DNA from: Halichoerus grypus
Lineage: Eukaryota; Chordata; Mammalia; Carnivora; Phocidae
NCBI RefSeq assembly: GCF_964656455.1
Contig: NC_135719.1
Span: forward strand, 132,475,444-132,539,443
DNA: 64,000 nt
Reading direction: 5' to 3'
Part shown: positions 22,961-34,415 of the stretch, in pieces
Layout of the letters: the number at the start of each line of letters is the position of its first letter
Numbering within the stretch: position 1 is the first letter of the stretch
Translations under genes and position numbers: made by a program
Notes under the pieces: generated by a model
Databases searched by the model: none
What the model was told of the DNA's origin: nothing
What the model saw: the letters and a program-made list of their open reading frames with translations, nothing else

Positions 22961-23284
22961 CACTATACCATTTTTGTCTCCTATAAATAGTGTAAATTCT
23001 TTGGGGAAAGGGATTTTTTATCTTCTGCTATGCCTAGTAGCCAGGCTGCTTTCATTATCCATATGTTGGGATCATACAATGATTAGAAATTGCTATTAAA
23101 TCAATATATTAGACTAAAATAGCTAAGAGGCTTTAGGAAGTTTTGGTGATGTAAAGAAGGCTCTAAGTTTCCACCTGGCCCTTAAGAAGTGTGAATTAAT
23201 TATACTGGATAAATAGTTTGCACAAAGCTACAGAGGGACATGATTATACATATGCCTCTAGTTGTCTCCTTAGAAGGTAAGGGT

Positions 23285-23405
23285 TCTGGTCCTGGTTCAG
23301 CCTCTATATGTGCAACCTTGACCAAGTCACTTAATCTTTATTGGACTTTAGTTTCTCCAACTGTAAAACGAGGAAGTTGGTCTAGATTTGTAGTTTTCAA
23401 GCTTC
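23285..23405 (+). repeat. MIR (ancient tRNA-derived SINE), sense
   Basis: GCAACCTTGACCAAGTCACT is followed by TAATCTTTATTGGACTTTAG, TTTCTCCAACTGTAAAACGA and GGTCTAGATTTGTAG, in MIR core order (the central TGACCTTGGGCAAGTCACTT-like block). No flanking duplication survives. Confidence 0.8.
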
Positions 23406-24531
23406 CCTGCTAAGTTCCCCAGGAAAGAGTCTAAGGTCACCTTGGAGATGGATGGGGAAGCTGAACAGGTAGATTACTGGCTCTTCATTTCCATTTCAAC
23501 AAGAACAATTCCATCTTTCACTTGAAACATTGTATTTTCCTATATGGGTTCCTTTACAGGGGAAAATGTACTTCAAAGCTAAAAAACGTTTACAAATGAT
23601 TGGAACATTATCTATAAAAGTCCTTCCTACTTCAAGATTAGTGAATCTGTTTTTCGTCTTTAACCCCCAGGGAGTTTGCTTCTAGAAACGTCCCCATGGT
23701 TTTAGTTTCTGCTGTTCTTCCAAGCCTCCATCATTGTCTATAAATAACCCTCTGATCTTGCACATTAGAACCAGGAGAAAGAAAGCTCACATAAGACCCA
23801 CAATGAAATGTGCCTTTTTATTCTGTTTTAAAAAAATAGAGTAAGTTCAATTGCATATTCCTTAACATTTTTTTTCAAATCTATTTTTAAACTTTTTATT
23901 GCTTTACTGACAAACTCTTTTCACTAGGTCTATTTCTGCGTGATAGGAAATTTACCAACTTCTTTTCACTCTGTTGAACTATTTTCCTATCCATTAAGGT
24001 ACTTAGGGATCAAGTAGTGAATTTCCAGTTAAAAGGGGGTTGTTTTCCATAGCTATTTCTCCAATATGAACTCCCATTGCCTTTAATGATGTGGGTCTAA
24101 ACTTGAGACACAAAAGACATTTGTACTTCTCACTCTTTAAGTTGAACTTTAAATTTTTTGACAAAAAAACCTAAGAAAGTTCTAAATCAGTCCATACTTT
24201 ATAGACTTATATTCCACAACCAAAAGAAACAAGAGTGAATCTTTGAGCATTTGTGTAGTTAAACGTCCATTTTGTAACTCACAGGCTTTTCTCTATACTG
24301 GAAAATGCATATGACATTTTCCAGGGCTGTCATTGTACACTTTCATCAACAGTGTACTCACCGATGAAGACAAATGTTATCGAGGTAATGTAGAAATCCT
24401 TCTATATTTCTTATTTTCATTTCATCAGAACTTGCCACATATGGTGATATATTGATATTGAGGCAAAATATTACACACACACATTCACAGGCACACACAC
24501 TGAGATCTCTGTCAGCATTATTCTTTTCATT
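23406..24531. other. Unique DNA
   Basis: Nothing recognised. Short CA-rich interruptions occur near 24473-24500. Confidence 0.5.
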
Positions 24532-24544
24532 GCAAACTAAGTTT

Positions 24545-24734
24545 TTTTTTTTAAGATTTTATTTATTTGTTTGACAGAATGGGCACAAGTAGGCAGAGCG
24601 GCAGACAGAGGGAGAGGGAGAAGCAGGCTCCTCACTGAGCAGGGAGCCCGACGCAGGGCTCGATCCCAGGGTCCAGGGATCATGACCTGAGCTGAAGGCA
24701 GATGCTTAACTTGACTGAGCCACCCAGGCGCCCC
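24545..24734 (-). mobile_element. CAN-SINE with 13-bp TSD, antisense
   Basis: Antisense copy with tail TTTTAAGATTTTATTTATTT and head end CTGAGCCACCCAGGCGCCCC. GCAAACTAAGTTT occurs at 24532-24544 and 24735-24747 exactly. The minus-strand open frame at 24537-24794 is its translation. Confidence 0.97.
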
Positions 24735-24747
24735 GCAAACTAAGTTT

Positions 24748-25554
24748 GTAGCAATAAATTCAGTGACATTAAGCATGGAAAATATTAAAAGCACTGATAA
24801 TTATACCATAATAAATTAAGTTTATAGCCTTGAAAATAGTTTTTTTTATTAAACCTGACGACATTAATATAACTATAGGTTTGAGATGATACATAAATCC
24901 AGTCAAGGGTGTTAGGATGGGGAGGGAACAAGAGAAAGAAAATTTAACTGAAATTACTTTGACCTAAAAAGAAATGTGGAGGATAAGATAATTAGGTGGG
25001 TTTGGGGGTCTCTAATGAGTGAAGTGAAGCTGGTAATGAATTACCCATAGATTTTGACAATCCGTGAATATTGTAAAATCCTGTTACTGCGATACTGAAG
25101 GTCGAGCAGAAATTCAGTGGCGCTGACTCCCTGGAGAAGACTGATTTACAGCGATACCTTTGTCTGACGGAGCGTCATGTAATAGGGCATCCTCTAGACT
25201 GTTTTTGAGCAAAACAGTTTTTAGGACAGTGTTTCTTACTAATTACTTCTCTAAATGTAGATAAGCCTAGAGGAGTTCTTGTGAAAAAGAATGAACCTCG
25301 GTTCTAGAATGTAATAAAGATCAGCAAGACATCTAAAGAATGTTTAAAAGACATTCAGGATTGTGTAAGCGAATTTCTTTTAATGCCATTATATAAAAAT
25401 GAAATGTGTTTCATTTTTATAATGAAGTTCTCCCAAAAGCGATCCCAAACAAGCAAAATGGCCTTTCATTGGAGATTTTGTAGTGTCTGAGAAATTTGGA
25501 CGTAAAGTGTTTTATCTCTAGGGTTCTTTCAGAAACAGAGCCATTCCTAGCCCT
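24748..25554. other. Unique DNA with a hairpin
   Basis: No gene recognised. The only structure noted is the inverted repeat at 25392-25421. Confidence 0.5.
25392..25421. repeat. Perfect 13-bp inverted repeat with 4-nt loop
   Basis: TATAAAAATGAAA (25392-25404) and TTTCATTTTTATA (25409-25421) are exact reverse complements separated by TGTG. No run of T after it and the eukaryotic setting argue against a terminator role. Confidence 0.9.
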
Positions 25555-25665
25555 TGTTTTCATCTCTGTGAGGTTCAGTTTTCTGATTTGTAAAAATTGA
25601 ATCCAGTCCTCACTGGATCTCTAAGACCCTTTCCAGCTCCAGAGTTATGCGATTGTAATGTAATT
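25555..25665 (+). repeat. MIR/MIR3-like fragment, sense
   Basis: TTCAGTTTTCTGATTTGTAA, CTCACTGGATCTCTAAGACC and CTTTCCAGCTCCAGAGTTAT follow MIR order downstream of the core. Left portion is weak. Confidence 0.6.
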
Positions 25666-26104
25666 TGTCATTCTCTGTTGCCTTTATTCTCCAAATAAAT
25701 GAAGAGTTGTTGCCTAATCAATATAAGACTGACAGTAAGTACTATGGATTCAAATTGTGAGTAGTATTGTATGGCATATGGTATAGATTTTCCTTTTCAG
25801 ATATGGTATGTGTAGTCAAGAGTTTTCTGAAGTTAAAGATAGGGTGAGATGTAATAACTACCACCAAGAAATAACTTAGGTGCATAAAATATTCTGCACA
25901 CACACACACACACACATGCCTAGTTTGGATACAGATAATAAACAGCTTTGTAACATATTTTGTCACCCAGATAAAAACTATGAGTTGAGGCTGAGAAAAA
26001 AGCCTCCCAAATAACAATAATGGCAATAATAATAATTATTGTGAATCACAGTAATAGCATTGACATTAAGCATTGCCACATATTATTTTTATAAGAAAAA
26101 ATCC
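25666..26104. other. Unique DNA with a (CA)n
   Basis: Holds the dinucleotide run at 25897-25916 and an ATA-rich stretch near 26020-26040. The 94-codon minus-strand open frame (25742-26026) crosses the CA run and has no domain. Confidence 0.5.
25897..25916. repeat. (CA)10 microsatellite
   Basis: Ten pure CA units lie between TTCTG and TGCCTAG. Confidence 0.95.
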
Positions 26105-26215
26105 TCACATACCATTTACTATGTGCTAGGCACTATTTTATACACTTTACATTTGTAAACTCATTTTGATACTCATAATAATTCTATGTTATGGACATTG
26201 TTATTTAGTTATATC
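26105..26215 (-). repeat. MIR fragment, antisense
   Basis: ACCATTTACTATGTGCTAGG, CACTATTTTATACACTTTAC and ATTTGTAAACTCATTTTGAT match the reverse complement of the MIR 3' half. It lies just upstream of a second, longer MIR in the same orientation. Confidence 0.8.
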
Positions 26216-26261
26216 CTTTTTAAAAGAATCACACAAAATGTAAAAAAAAATGTAGACAAAA

Positions 26262-26511
26262 TACCATTTATTGAAATTTACAATATGATAGGCCTTGTTA
26301 CAACATGTTAAATAGTCCATGTTTTTTCTCAGTCTTGACACAGTCCTGATTGGTAGATAATGCTTTTTTCTACTTTACAGATGAGGAAATTGAAACTTGA
26401 ATAACTTAAATAACTTGCCCAAGTACAACGGCTAGATAATAAAAAAAGAAGTTGCATGCACAAAATCTGTATGACTCCATCATCAGAGTTCTTCACCACT
26501 ATACCTGGGAC
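26262..26511 (-). repeat. MIR, nearly full length, antisense
   Basis: TACCATTTATTGAAATTTAC begins it; TTTACAGATGAGGAAATTGA, AACTTGCCCAAGTACAACGG and CTGTATGACTCCATCATCAG give the core and the head in reverse complement. Length of about 250 bp is close to the full family length. Confidence 0.85.
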
Positions 26512-26833
26512 TTTCCAAGGTTATTCCTTTTTAATATTGGTAAAGTAATTCAACATGTGGCTATGGGAGAAGATAAAGTGTTTAGGGAGAATATTTTATA
26601 GCATGAATAACAACTCAAGCTTCTTCAGATGCCAGGGAAACCACCTCACTTTCTATGAATAGGTTTACATTTGATCCAACATTGATGGCCCATATTTAAA
26701 CTGAGATACTAGGTTGAACCAAGTGAAATTGCTGATACATGATCATTTCTGACCCATAAAAACAGCGATTTCATAATTTACCTTAACACATGGTCCCTCT
26801 AGCAAACTTTCAGCAATAATTTGCCAACTCAAT
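26512..26833. other. Unique DNA
   Basis: Nothing recognised. Confidence 0.5.
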
Positions 26834-26849
26834 TAAATATTAGTTGTTG

Positions 26850-27055
26850 GGGCGCCTGGGTGGCTCAGTCGTTAAGCGTCTGCCTTCGGCTCAGGTCATG
26901 ATCCCAGCGTCCTGGGATCGAGCCCCACATCGGGCTCTCTGCTCCGCGGGAAGCCTGCTTCTCCCTCTCCCACTCCCCCTGCTTGTGTTCCCTCTCTCGC
27001 TGTGTCTCTCTCTGTCAAATAAATAAATTCTTTAAAAAAAAAAAAAATAAATAAA
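26850..27055 (+). mobile_element. Young CAN-SINE with 16-bp TSD
   Basis: Full-length young form from GGCGCCTGGGTGGCTCAGTC, ending in poly-A and (AAAT)n. TAAATATTAGTTGTTG occurs at 26834-26849 and 27056-27071. Confidence 0.97.
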
Positions 27056-27072
27056 TAAATATTAGTTGTTGG

Positions 27073-27459
27073 TTGATTGACAAAGAGGAAGCCCACCAGC
27101 AGCTAATTTGTAATATACACTTGGATTATTTTAGAATTTTGATCTTCTCGGCATTATTTCATTTAATGATTCATAATTTTAAAGCCAGACTTTGCCTATT
27201 CGTTTACCATTCTTTACATGAATGGTTCCAAATTACAAAACGCCAGTGGGCTTTAGGATTTAATTTCTCCTCCTTGTATTACCAGACTCTACATACTTGA
27301 TATTCCTGTTTTCACTCAAACAGGGAAGGAAGCCCCATGTCTCAACAAGCAGAAGAAATGGGACCTAGTTCAGTATCCGTCAGTTGCTTATTCTACGAGT
27401 TCCAGTGAGGGAAGCCCTAATAATGCATCGACTCACTCCTCCATGGTGTTTATGAAACT
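27073..27459. other. Unique DNA
   Basis: Nothing recognised; the 75-codon open frame at 27073-27300 has no domain. Confidence 0.5.
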
Positions 27460-27930
27460 GTTTTCTCTCAGCTACAAACCCTCCTTTCTATACTTAGCTC
27501 TGTGGTGCTGGGGCTGGGAATCTGCAAGTTACATTTCTTTCTTATAGACTGGCTCCTTCTTAGCTTTTACCAGTAGGGCCACTAGATGGGACTGGAAAGC
27601 AGTACAATGAAGTAATATGGACCCTCCTGGTTTATTTTCTGATTCTCTGAGAGTCACTGAAGAGTTTTCTACCCAGCAGTAGAAATTGATCCAGTTTCCA
27701 GTTTTTTTCCACCCATCCTAGAACCAGTTGCATGGAGGCCCCTTCAGAGGAACCAGCACCAATTATGTCCCCCTTCCTCAGGGAGCTAAGCCCAGCTTCA
27801 TGGAATCCTTCCTGCCTTTCAAGTTCTAAGAATTCTAGATGCTCCCCTTTTAACCTCAGTGCTGGAGAGTTTGCTATCATTACTGTCTTTCCCAAGTTCT
27901 CTTTGCTTTTCAATGTCTGTTAAATCAATT
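27460..27930 (+). repeat. Possible old interspersed repeat, family not named
   Basis: GTGGTGCTGGGGCTGGGAAT, CCAGTAGGGCCACTAGATGG and GACTGGAAAGCAG recall a widespread old mammalian repeat carrying a CCAGTAGGNNGCACTAGAGG block. The family is not certain. The 93-codon minus-strand open frame (27632-27913) lies in it and has no recognisable domain. Confidence 0.4.
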
Positions 27931-28214
27931 TGCTATATAGGGTTTTTCTGTTGAAATAATCGGTGTGTTTGCTGTTTCACTGCCTGATGCCTCCCTAGTG
28001 TTGTAACTGATGTTGTTAATAAGTTGTTTCTTTAGCATGGAGTACTTTGTCCAAATCCTGATATGAAATGTGAGAATGGTACCTAGGAATTGAACTCATG
28101 TTTATTAGACAGAAATCTAATTGGTAAATTGTTGGTAAAATTTGACAATTCTGATATTTACAGTATTAGTTTTGAATCATAAATTAGAAAAGAAACGAAT
28201 AATTTTGATTAAAA

Positions 28215-28830
28215 ATATGGAATATTATGCAGCCATCAAAAACCCCCAAAATCTTGCCATTTACAACAATGTGGATGGAACTAGAGAGTATTATGCTAAG
28301 CGAAATAAGTCAATCAGAGAAAGACATGTATCATATGATCTCACTGATATGAGGAATTCTTAATCTCAGAAAACAAACTGAGGGTTGCTGGAGTGGTGGG
28401 GAGTGGGAGGGATGGGGTGGCTGGGTGATAGACATTGGGGAGGGTATGTGCTATGGTGAGCACTGTGAATTGTGTAAGACTGTTGAATCACAGACCTGTA
28501 CCTCTGAAACAAATAATACATTATATGTTAAAAAAAAAAAAAAAGATAGTAGGAAGGGAAAAATGAAGGGGGGGGAATTGGAGGGGGAGACGAACCATGA
28601 GAGACTGTGGACTCTGAGAAACAAACTGAGGGTTCTTTTTTTTTTTTCCAAATTGAGGGTTCTAGAGGGGAGGAGTGTGGGGGGATGGGTTAGCCTGGCG
28701 ATGGGTATTAAAGAGGGCACGTACTGAATGGAACACTGGGTGTTATACGCAAACAATGAATCATGGAACACTACATCAAAAACTAATGATGTAATGTATG
28801 GTGATTAACATAACATAATAAAATAAAATA
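28215..28830 (+). mobile_element. Young L1 3' end including ORF2 C-terminus
   Basis: It starts inside ORF2 with ATATGGAATATTATGCAGCC, giving a short MEYYAAIK-like peptide that is soon frameshifted. It then passes GCGAAATAAGTCAATCAGAG, the internal A-rich segment (28530-28544), the polypurine tract and the terminal TAACATAACATAATAAAATA. It carries a 13-nt T-rich insert at 28637-28649. Minus-strand and plus-strand open frames across it are repeat shadows. Flanking duplication is not obvious. Confidence 0.93.
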
Positions 28831-29599
28831 CTAAATGAAAAGTTTCTCTGCAATCAATTGTGAAAAGTTAACTTCTTACATTTAGGAAGAACTTCAAGGC
28901 TGATTTAATAGATTATTTTATGGCTAGAAGATACTCTTTTCTTTGTGTGAAAGCACATGTTCTGCATACCCACATTTGCATTTGGTTTGTTCCGTTACTT
29001 TTTATTTTTAAGGAGTACCAACACAGAGTATTCTGGCTGGTGAACTAGGTTCTCATTTCAATTATTCATTGAAGTCTGAGTCCTTATATGTACCTTAAAA
29101 CTGTAAGAAGTTGGAGCTCTGTTTGAGTCAATGCCTTGCTTCCCCTTTTCCCATTAATCTTTCATGTACCAGGTCACGTGGGAAGACCCTTGCCTTCCAA
29201 AATGCTGAGCTTACTTTTTGAGAGGGAGTGATAACCTAACTGATCCCATGGCCGCTGTGCTTAAGTAATTGGGTCGCCACCCATTGACCTAGAACCTACT
29301 CTCTCACTAGATCCTTCATACTAAGCTGAGGTCAGTAGCAGATTGTTCAGCTCATGAACAGGAATTTTATATGATCGAATGCTATTGTTTCACATTCATG
29401 CACCGTTTTTGGTCATGTCACTTCAATTATGGGACATTTCAGTCTGCTTCTTTCTTCCATTCTTGATGTTGAAAGAGCTTTATTTCAGTATTATATATTT
29501 CAATCTTGAACTTTGTCTGGATTCATGTGTAAATTTATTGTCTCCATTCCCTTGCTTGTATTTGTTAAATGAATCTCTCTAGATGAGAAGTGAAAGTGT
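28831..29599. other. Unique DNA
   Basis: No gene or repeat recognised. Confidence 0.5.
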
Positions 29600-29928
29600 G
29601 ATAAAGGAATCCCTTTATGATATAGCCCCTGCTAGCCCTCCACCCTCCTTTCTCCCAAAGCTCACCTCATACTCTCTACCACACATGATCTGTTCACAAT
29701 TCCTGACAATCCTTGTTTCCTTTCCCTCCACTTCTTTGCAAATGTTGCTGCTTCTTCCTGGAATATCACCGCAGCTCATCAACCCTTCTTCCATCAAACA
29801 ACCACTCTCCCAGTGGTGGAGAATAAGCCCAAGTATCTGCCCTTCCAGTAAACACTTTTATGATTCCTTCTGGTCTCTGCTTGGAGTTGTTACCATAGTA
29901 CTTTCAGTTTTGCTCTCTCATAAATCTT
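29600..29928 (+). repeat. L2 LINE 3' fragment, sense
   Basis: CTTTATGATATAGCCCCTGC, CTCACCTCATACTCTCTACC, TTTGCAAATGTTGCTGCTTC, TTCCTGGAATATC and the later CCTTCTGGTCTCTGC follow the order of the L2 ORF2 end. The 115-codon open frame at 29583-29930 overlaps it but is out of register and begins at a chance ATG, so it is not called a gene. Confidence 0.75.
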
Positions 29929-29930
29929 AG

Positions 29931-32466
29931 TTCAATCTGTTGCAAATGATTTTTATGGCATTCTTCAATTTAATAATTGAGGCTTACAAAGGAGTAGATA
30001 TATACTTTATAAACACATTTTTTTAAAAGAACCAACCAAGCCAAGAAAGAAAAATATTATCAAAATCTTGCATTTAGTTATATGTTTTACCTATCACATT
30101 TTCTTGAAGATATTCACTAACTTCAATTTTGTTTTGCATTTATTGCATTATTTTTAAAATGATTTAATCGCACATGCATATATTCTAAATATTTTTAGTC
30201 TTCCTTGAAAATGATACCATAAACATATACCCACTTACATATATATCATAAGCATACCCATGTAGTATATAGTGTGTGCATTTATATATTCTTCTGAAAC
30301 TTGCTTTCTTTAACAGTTCTGAGACTGACCTATATTTTTACCTGTAGCTGTATAAAATTAACTTTTACTATTAAATATGATTCTGTTGTATTAAAACACC
30401 AACATTTATGTAGCCATTCCTCTGCTTTCCTTCTAGAAAATGCCATTAGTGTATATTTCCTAGAGTTCTAGTTATCATGTTCACAAAGAGATGATATTAG
30501 GTTACTTGGAAGCATTCTTCTAGGAATCAGGAGAAGAGTGAATTACAGGCCATGTTCATTAGCTTTGTCATCTCTACATGCTCAATGGGCATTTTCTAGT
30601 ATTGTCATCATCATCATAGATTATAGAGTCTTTTGATAAACAGAAGGACCCCCTTTCTCCCAGACTGAAGCCTAGATCTTGAGAGAGCAGAGATAGCCTT
30701 TTAACTTTACCTATTAAAAAAAGGAATGAGAGCTTTTGTGGAATCCTTTGATAGTAGTAGCTATGAATTCCAGAAGCTCAGGCGGGTAGGGAAAATATCA
30801 TATTATTTCATTTAATTAAAATTAAATTTGATTCTTAGTCTGTATTCTGACTGGATGGCAATACTTTTTAATCTTAGGCATTATTAAGTTTCCCTTCCCT
30901 TCATGGACTCTGCAAATATGCTAAGCAATTGATCCAGAAGAAGACATTGGTTGGGGGGCGGTCCTCAGATCTTCAGTCCACATAATTACTGTTGAGATGC
31001 TCATTGTCTAATCCTACATGAGTTCTGGAAATTTGTGTGGACCCTAGAAATCTATTGGCCCTGGCCCTACATAATGTATATCTGTGAGGAGGCAAAAAAT
31101 TAGGGTGTTTTGAGAAGAAGGGTGACAACTTTTTTCCTCCCAAAACATATGGATAGCATTAAGGTTTCAGTCTTTCTGATTCTTTTATAACACTGAACAC
31201 GAAACATGAATTTATGTATCCATAAATTGTCCTGCCATACACCTAGAGTTCTTAATGACCTGACCCTGAGTCTTGACATCTCACAGATTGTATTTGACTT
31301 GAAAGCATTAAGCTCAGTTGAATAAAATGACAGTGCACAGCCTTACAAGGGATTCCCTTACTCTCCTAAACATACTGTATAGCTCCCACATCAAATTTTT
31401 GAAGACCAACCATTCTTGAGCTGGGAGTAAAATATATCTGGGACCCCAGTGCCTAACCCGCAGACTTTTTACTCTGTTCTCATGCTTTCTCTTCCTGTGT
31501 AACTAACTTCTTTCCTCCACAGGATTCCTCCCTTTATTTTTTTCCCCACTAATGTTTCTCTTTTTGTCTCTGTTTCTGCAAATGATGAATGCCTTCATTG
31601 TATAAAGCTGGTTTTTAAGACAGATGGCTTTCTCCCGTCCCCAGGAAAATTTGACTACTTACTTCTTTAGAGCTTTACTTTATTTATTTATTTATTTTAG
31701 TGGCCAGAAACCTCCAACAAGATTTTCTTTCCCTCTTTATAATTTGCTCAATGTAAGATTTTCATTTTGTGATAACTTTCAACCTGCCTGGAGAGTGAAT
31801 AATGATCTTTGCTATCAGCAATCTGATTTACATAGTATAGACAAGTAGATTGTTGTCATTCTTGGAGCATCGCCAAGGACTCCTCTCCCCAAAAACTGCT
31901 TCCCCCTTTTTAAGCTGGACTATTTTTACTGTGGTATTGTGGCCTGAATGCATTAGCTATACTTAGAATCAGGCCAGGGCAATAAGCAGAACTGCACATT
32001 AAAGGGCCTTTTTATTCAGATCCCCATTTTTGAAGCTACTTTTCCCCTATTTTTAAGACTCCTATTTAGTATTTACTGGTCTCTTTTTAGTCAATAATTG
32101 TGAAAAAGTCACAGAAAGGAGATAAGATTAGTTTGTTATTATTTTCGGTACTTTTTTTCATAAATTTTTACAATTTACAAGATAATTACTATGAAGATGT
32201 AGCAATGATTAACAACAAAAATGTTGCTATTATCCATGTAGGGAAACTCTTTAGTTGGGAAATATTTTGGCATCTACCAGATAGGATCATATATGGGACC
32301 ATTTCTACTGCTGAACCAAAATTGACTTCCAGGAGTAAGAGAGCTGTTAATCATAGTGATTTTACCAATGGAGATGGGGATCTAGAACATCCTATGGTAA
32401 TTAGATGCTAGATAGTGGAAATAAGATAGAATTCAAACATGTATCCAAAATTTATTCACTTCCACA
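29931..32466. other. Unique AT-rich DNA with possible L1ME debris
   Basis: No gene recognised. At about 30280-30460 TTCTGAAACTTGCTTTCTTT and CATTTATGTAGCCATTCCTC resemble a very old antisense L1ME, at low confidence. A TTTA run lies at 31677-31699. The 103-codon open frame at 32100-32411 has no recognised domain. Confidence 0.45.
31677..31699. repeat. (TTTA)n run
   Basis: Five tandem TTTA units follow AGCTTTAC; no SINE head or tail is attached. Confidence 0.85.
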
Positions 32467-32486
32467 TAATCATGTTGCATTTTTTT

Positions 32487-32676
32487 TTTAAAGATTTATG
32501 TATTTATTTGACAGACAGAGACACAGCAAGAGAGGGAACACAAGCAGGGGGAGTGGGAGAGGGAGAAGCAGGCTTCCCACCAATCAGGGAGCCCGATGCG
32601 GGTCTCGATCCCAGGACCCTGAGATCATGACCTGAGCCCACGGCAGACGGTTAACAACTGAGCCACCCAGGCGCCC
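32487..32676 (-). mobile_element. CAN-SINE with ~19-bp TSD, antisense
   Basis: Antisense young form: tail AAAGATTTATGTATTTATTT, GA-rich body and head end GAGCCACCCAGGCGCCC. TAATCATGTTGCATTTTTT occurs at 32467-32485 and 32677-32695. Confidence 0.97.
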
Positions 32677-32695
32677 TAATCATGTTGCATTTTTT

Positions 32696-33399
32696 AACAG
32701 CTTATTGGGGAGTGTATGCAATTTACACAAAACAAGCCACTGTTCAGGAGGGCTGTTCTGTATTGAATTTCGCTGATTCAGTAAGCATTGCTTTTTTTTT
32801 TTTCTTTTTTTAACTGAGATACAGTAAATCCCTTGAACATATTTAAATGAATATCATTGTCTAGTGCTAATGTTTGAATGAAAAAATACTCAAGGGATTA
32901 TTTTTTTCTTCACGTTCTCTTTTCTATTTTTAGATTCAGTTTCCTTTATTCCTCAGATGTTGCCAAAATTTGACATATTTCATATACTTTTCTTTCCACA
33001 TTGGAGGTTTCTCATACATATATGTTATTTAGAATATCTAGATTTTGTGACTGAGAAACAATGTTTTAATATTGCTGGACTAAATCCCATGAGACAGAGA
33101 TTGTGCCTTTGTGTTCATGCTGTATCCCTAAGCCTAGAATGGTTCCTGGAACAAAATCGATTACGATATGTGTTTTTGGAAAACAGAATCCAATTTTTTC
33201 AACTTTAAGTCACCTTAATGTTCTTTCCTACACATCTCACCTAAAACATAGCTGTGATCTTAAAGCAAATACAGACATTCTTGATTCATGTTCCTTCCAT
33301 GAACTAGCTCCACCCATGGCAGATTTCAATTCTGAACTGTTTAGTATCTGTGACAATATCCAAAATGTGGGAGTAATAATGGAACCATGGTTTTCTTAA
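32696..33399. other. Mostly unique DNA with a possible L2/MIR tail
   Basis: GAGACAGAGATTGTGCCTTT and TGCTGTATCCCTAAGCCTAG (about 33091-33139) resemble the 3' end of an L2/MIR-type repeat in sense direction. Two overlapping open frames (32957-33208, 33103-33399) show no domain. Confidence 0.4.
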
Positions 33400-33775
33400 T
33401 ACTGTTAGCCAAACATTTTCCACTTTCCAACTTCTAGCTCCTGATGGGATTATACTCCTATCTGGCTTCCTCGTGCTTTCATGAAGCTTTCATACTAGTT
33501 CTGGTCAATGAATTTTGAAAGAAATGATAGTTGTAATTTCACAACAAAGCCTATAATGCTCAGTGCAGAATTATCTTTTTCCTTCTTGTATGGCTACTGG
33601 TCACAATCAAGATGGTGGCTGCATTATCTGTCTAAAATCCTGAATAATTATAATCAGAAGAGAACCTAACAGACCAGCAATACATACAAGTGAGAAATAA
33701 TCCTTTGCTGTATTAAGTCACTAAGTTTTAGAGATTATTACAGCAGCATATCTTCCCATATCCTAACTGATGCAG
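33400..33775 (+). repeat. Possible old LTR-type repeat, family not named
   Basis: The right end GAGAAATAATCCTTTGCTGT, TTAAGTCACTAAGTTTTAGA and TTATTACAGCAGCATATCTT followed by ATCCTAACTGATGCAG resembles the 3' terminus of MaLR/ERVL-class LTRs. The left part is too diverged for me to place its start. Confidence 0.45.
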
Positions 33776-34174
33776 ATAATTTACTGAAGTGTTAAAATTT
33801 TAAAAAGAGTGATTTGAAACTTTGCAGAATGCCAGTTTTTATTATCTGTGCTTTTGTAATGGCAATTTGAAATCTTGCCTCAAATCCTACTTTTTTCTCT
33901 ACCCATTTACAACTGTCTGTTTACATACTTTTCAGAAGACAAATATATACTTGTTAAAACTAAGACCCTTTCAAAACTGTTTCAGATTTCCTTCACCCTG
34001 AAATATGTTTGTCCTTCATTGGGCGTCAGCCTCTATTATTGGAGTTAGAACTGCATCTCTGCTTTGAGGATGATGCACCATCTCTTCCAGCTAACCGCAA
34101 ATCTACCAACTAATGCTCATATGAATCTATATAGACATATAATTTCATCATATTCATGCAGATAAACACCAGTG
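33776..34174. other. Unique DNA
   Basis: Nothing recognised. Confidence 0.5.
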
Positions 34175-34192
34175 TACCAACCACTAATTTTT

Positions 34193-34397
34193 TTAAAAAG
34201 ATTTATTTGAGAGAGAGAGAGAGAGAAGAGAGTACACTTGGGGGGGGGGTGAGGGACAGAGGCAGAGGCAGAAAGAAATTTAAGCAGACTCAGTGTTGAG
34301 TGTGGAGCTCAACGTGGAGCTCAATCTCACAGCTCTGAGATCATGACCTGAGCCAAAACCAAAAGTCAGTCGCTTAACTGCACCACCCAGGCTCCCC
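34193..34397 (-). mobile_element. Older CAN-SINE with diverged 18-bp TSD, antisense
   Basis: AAAAAGATTTATTTGAGAGA opens the antisense tail, followed by a GA tract, a run of G and the head end CACCACCCAGGCTCCCC. TACCAACCACTAATTTTT (34175-34192) and TACCAGCCACTAATTTTA (34398-34415) are the target-site duplication with two differences. Confidence 0.93.
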
Positions 34398-34415
34398 TAC
34401 CAGCCACTAATTTTA

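Larger units (their letters stand above)
20394..23284. other. Unique AT-rich DNA
   Basis: Almost 3 kb with no recognised gene or transposon. Simple sequence includes (TA)n at 21896-21912 and a CT-rich run at 22930-22960. The paired open frames around 22516-22877 show no domain. Confidence 0.5.

Noticed and set aside
28142..28363. MEYYAAIK-containing frame as a possible gene
   Set aside because: It is the C-terminal stub of L1 ORF2, frameshifted soon after, with an upstream part from flanking DNA.
29583..29930. 115-codon frame as a possible secreted or membrane protein
   Set aside because: It overlaps an L2 fragment and has no start context, domain or exon signals.
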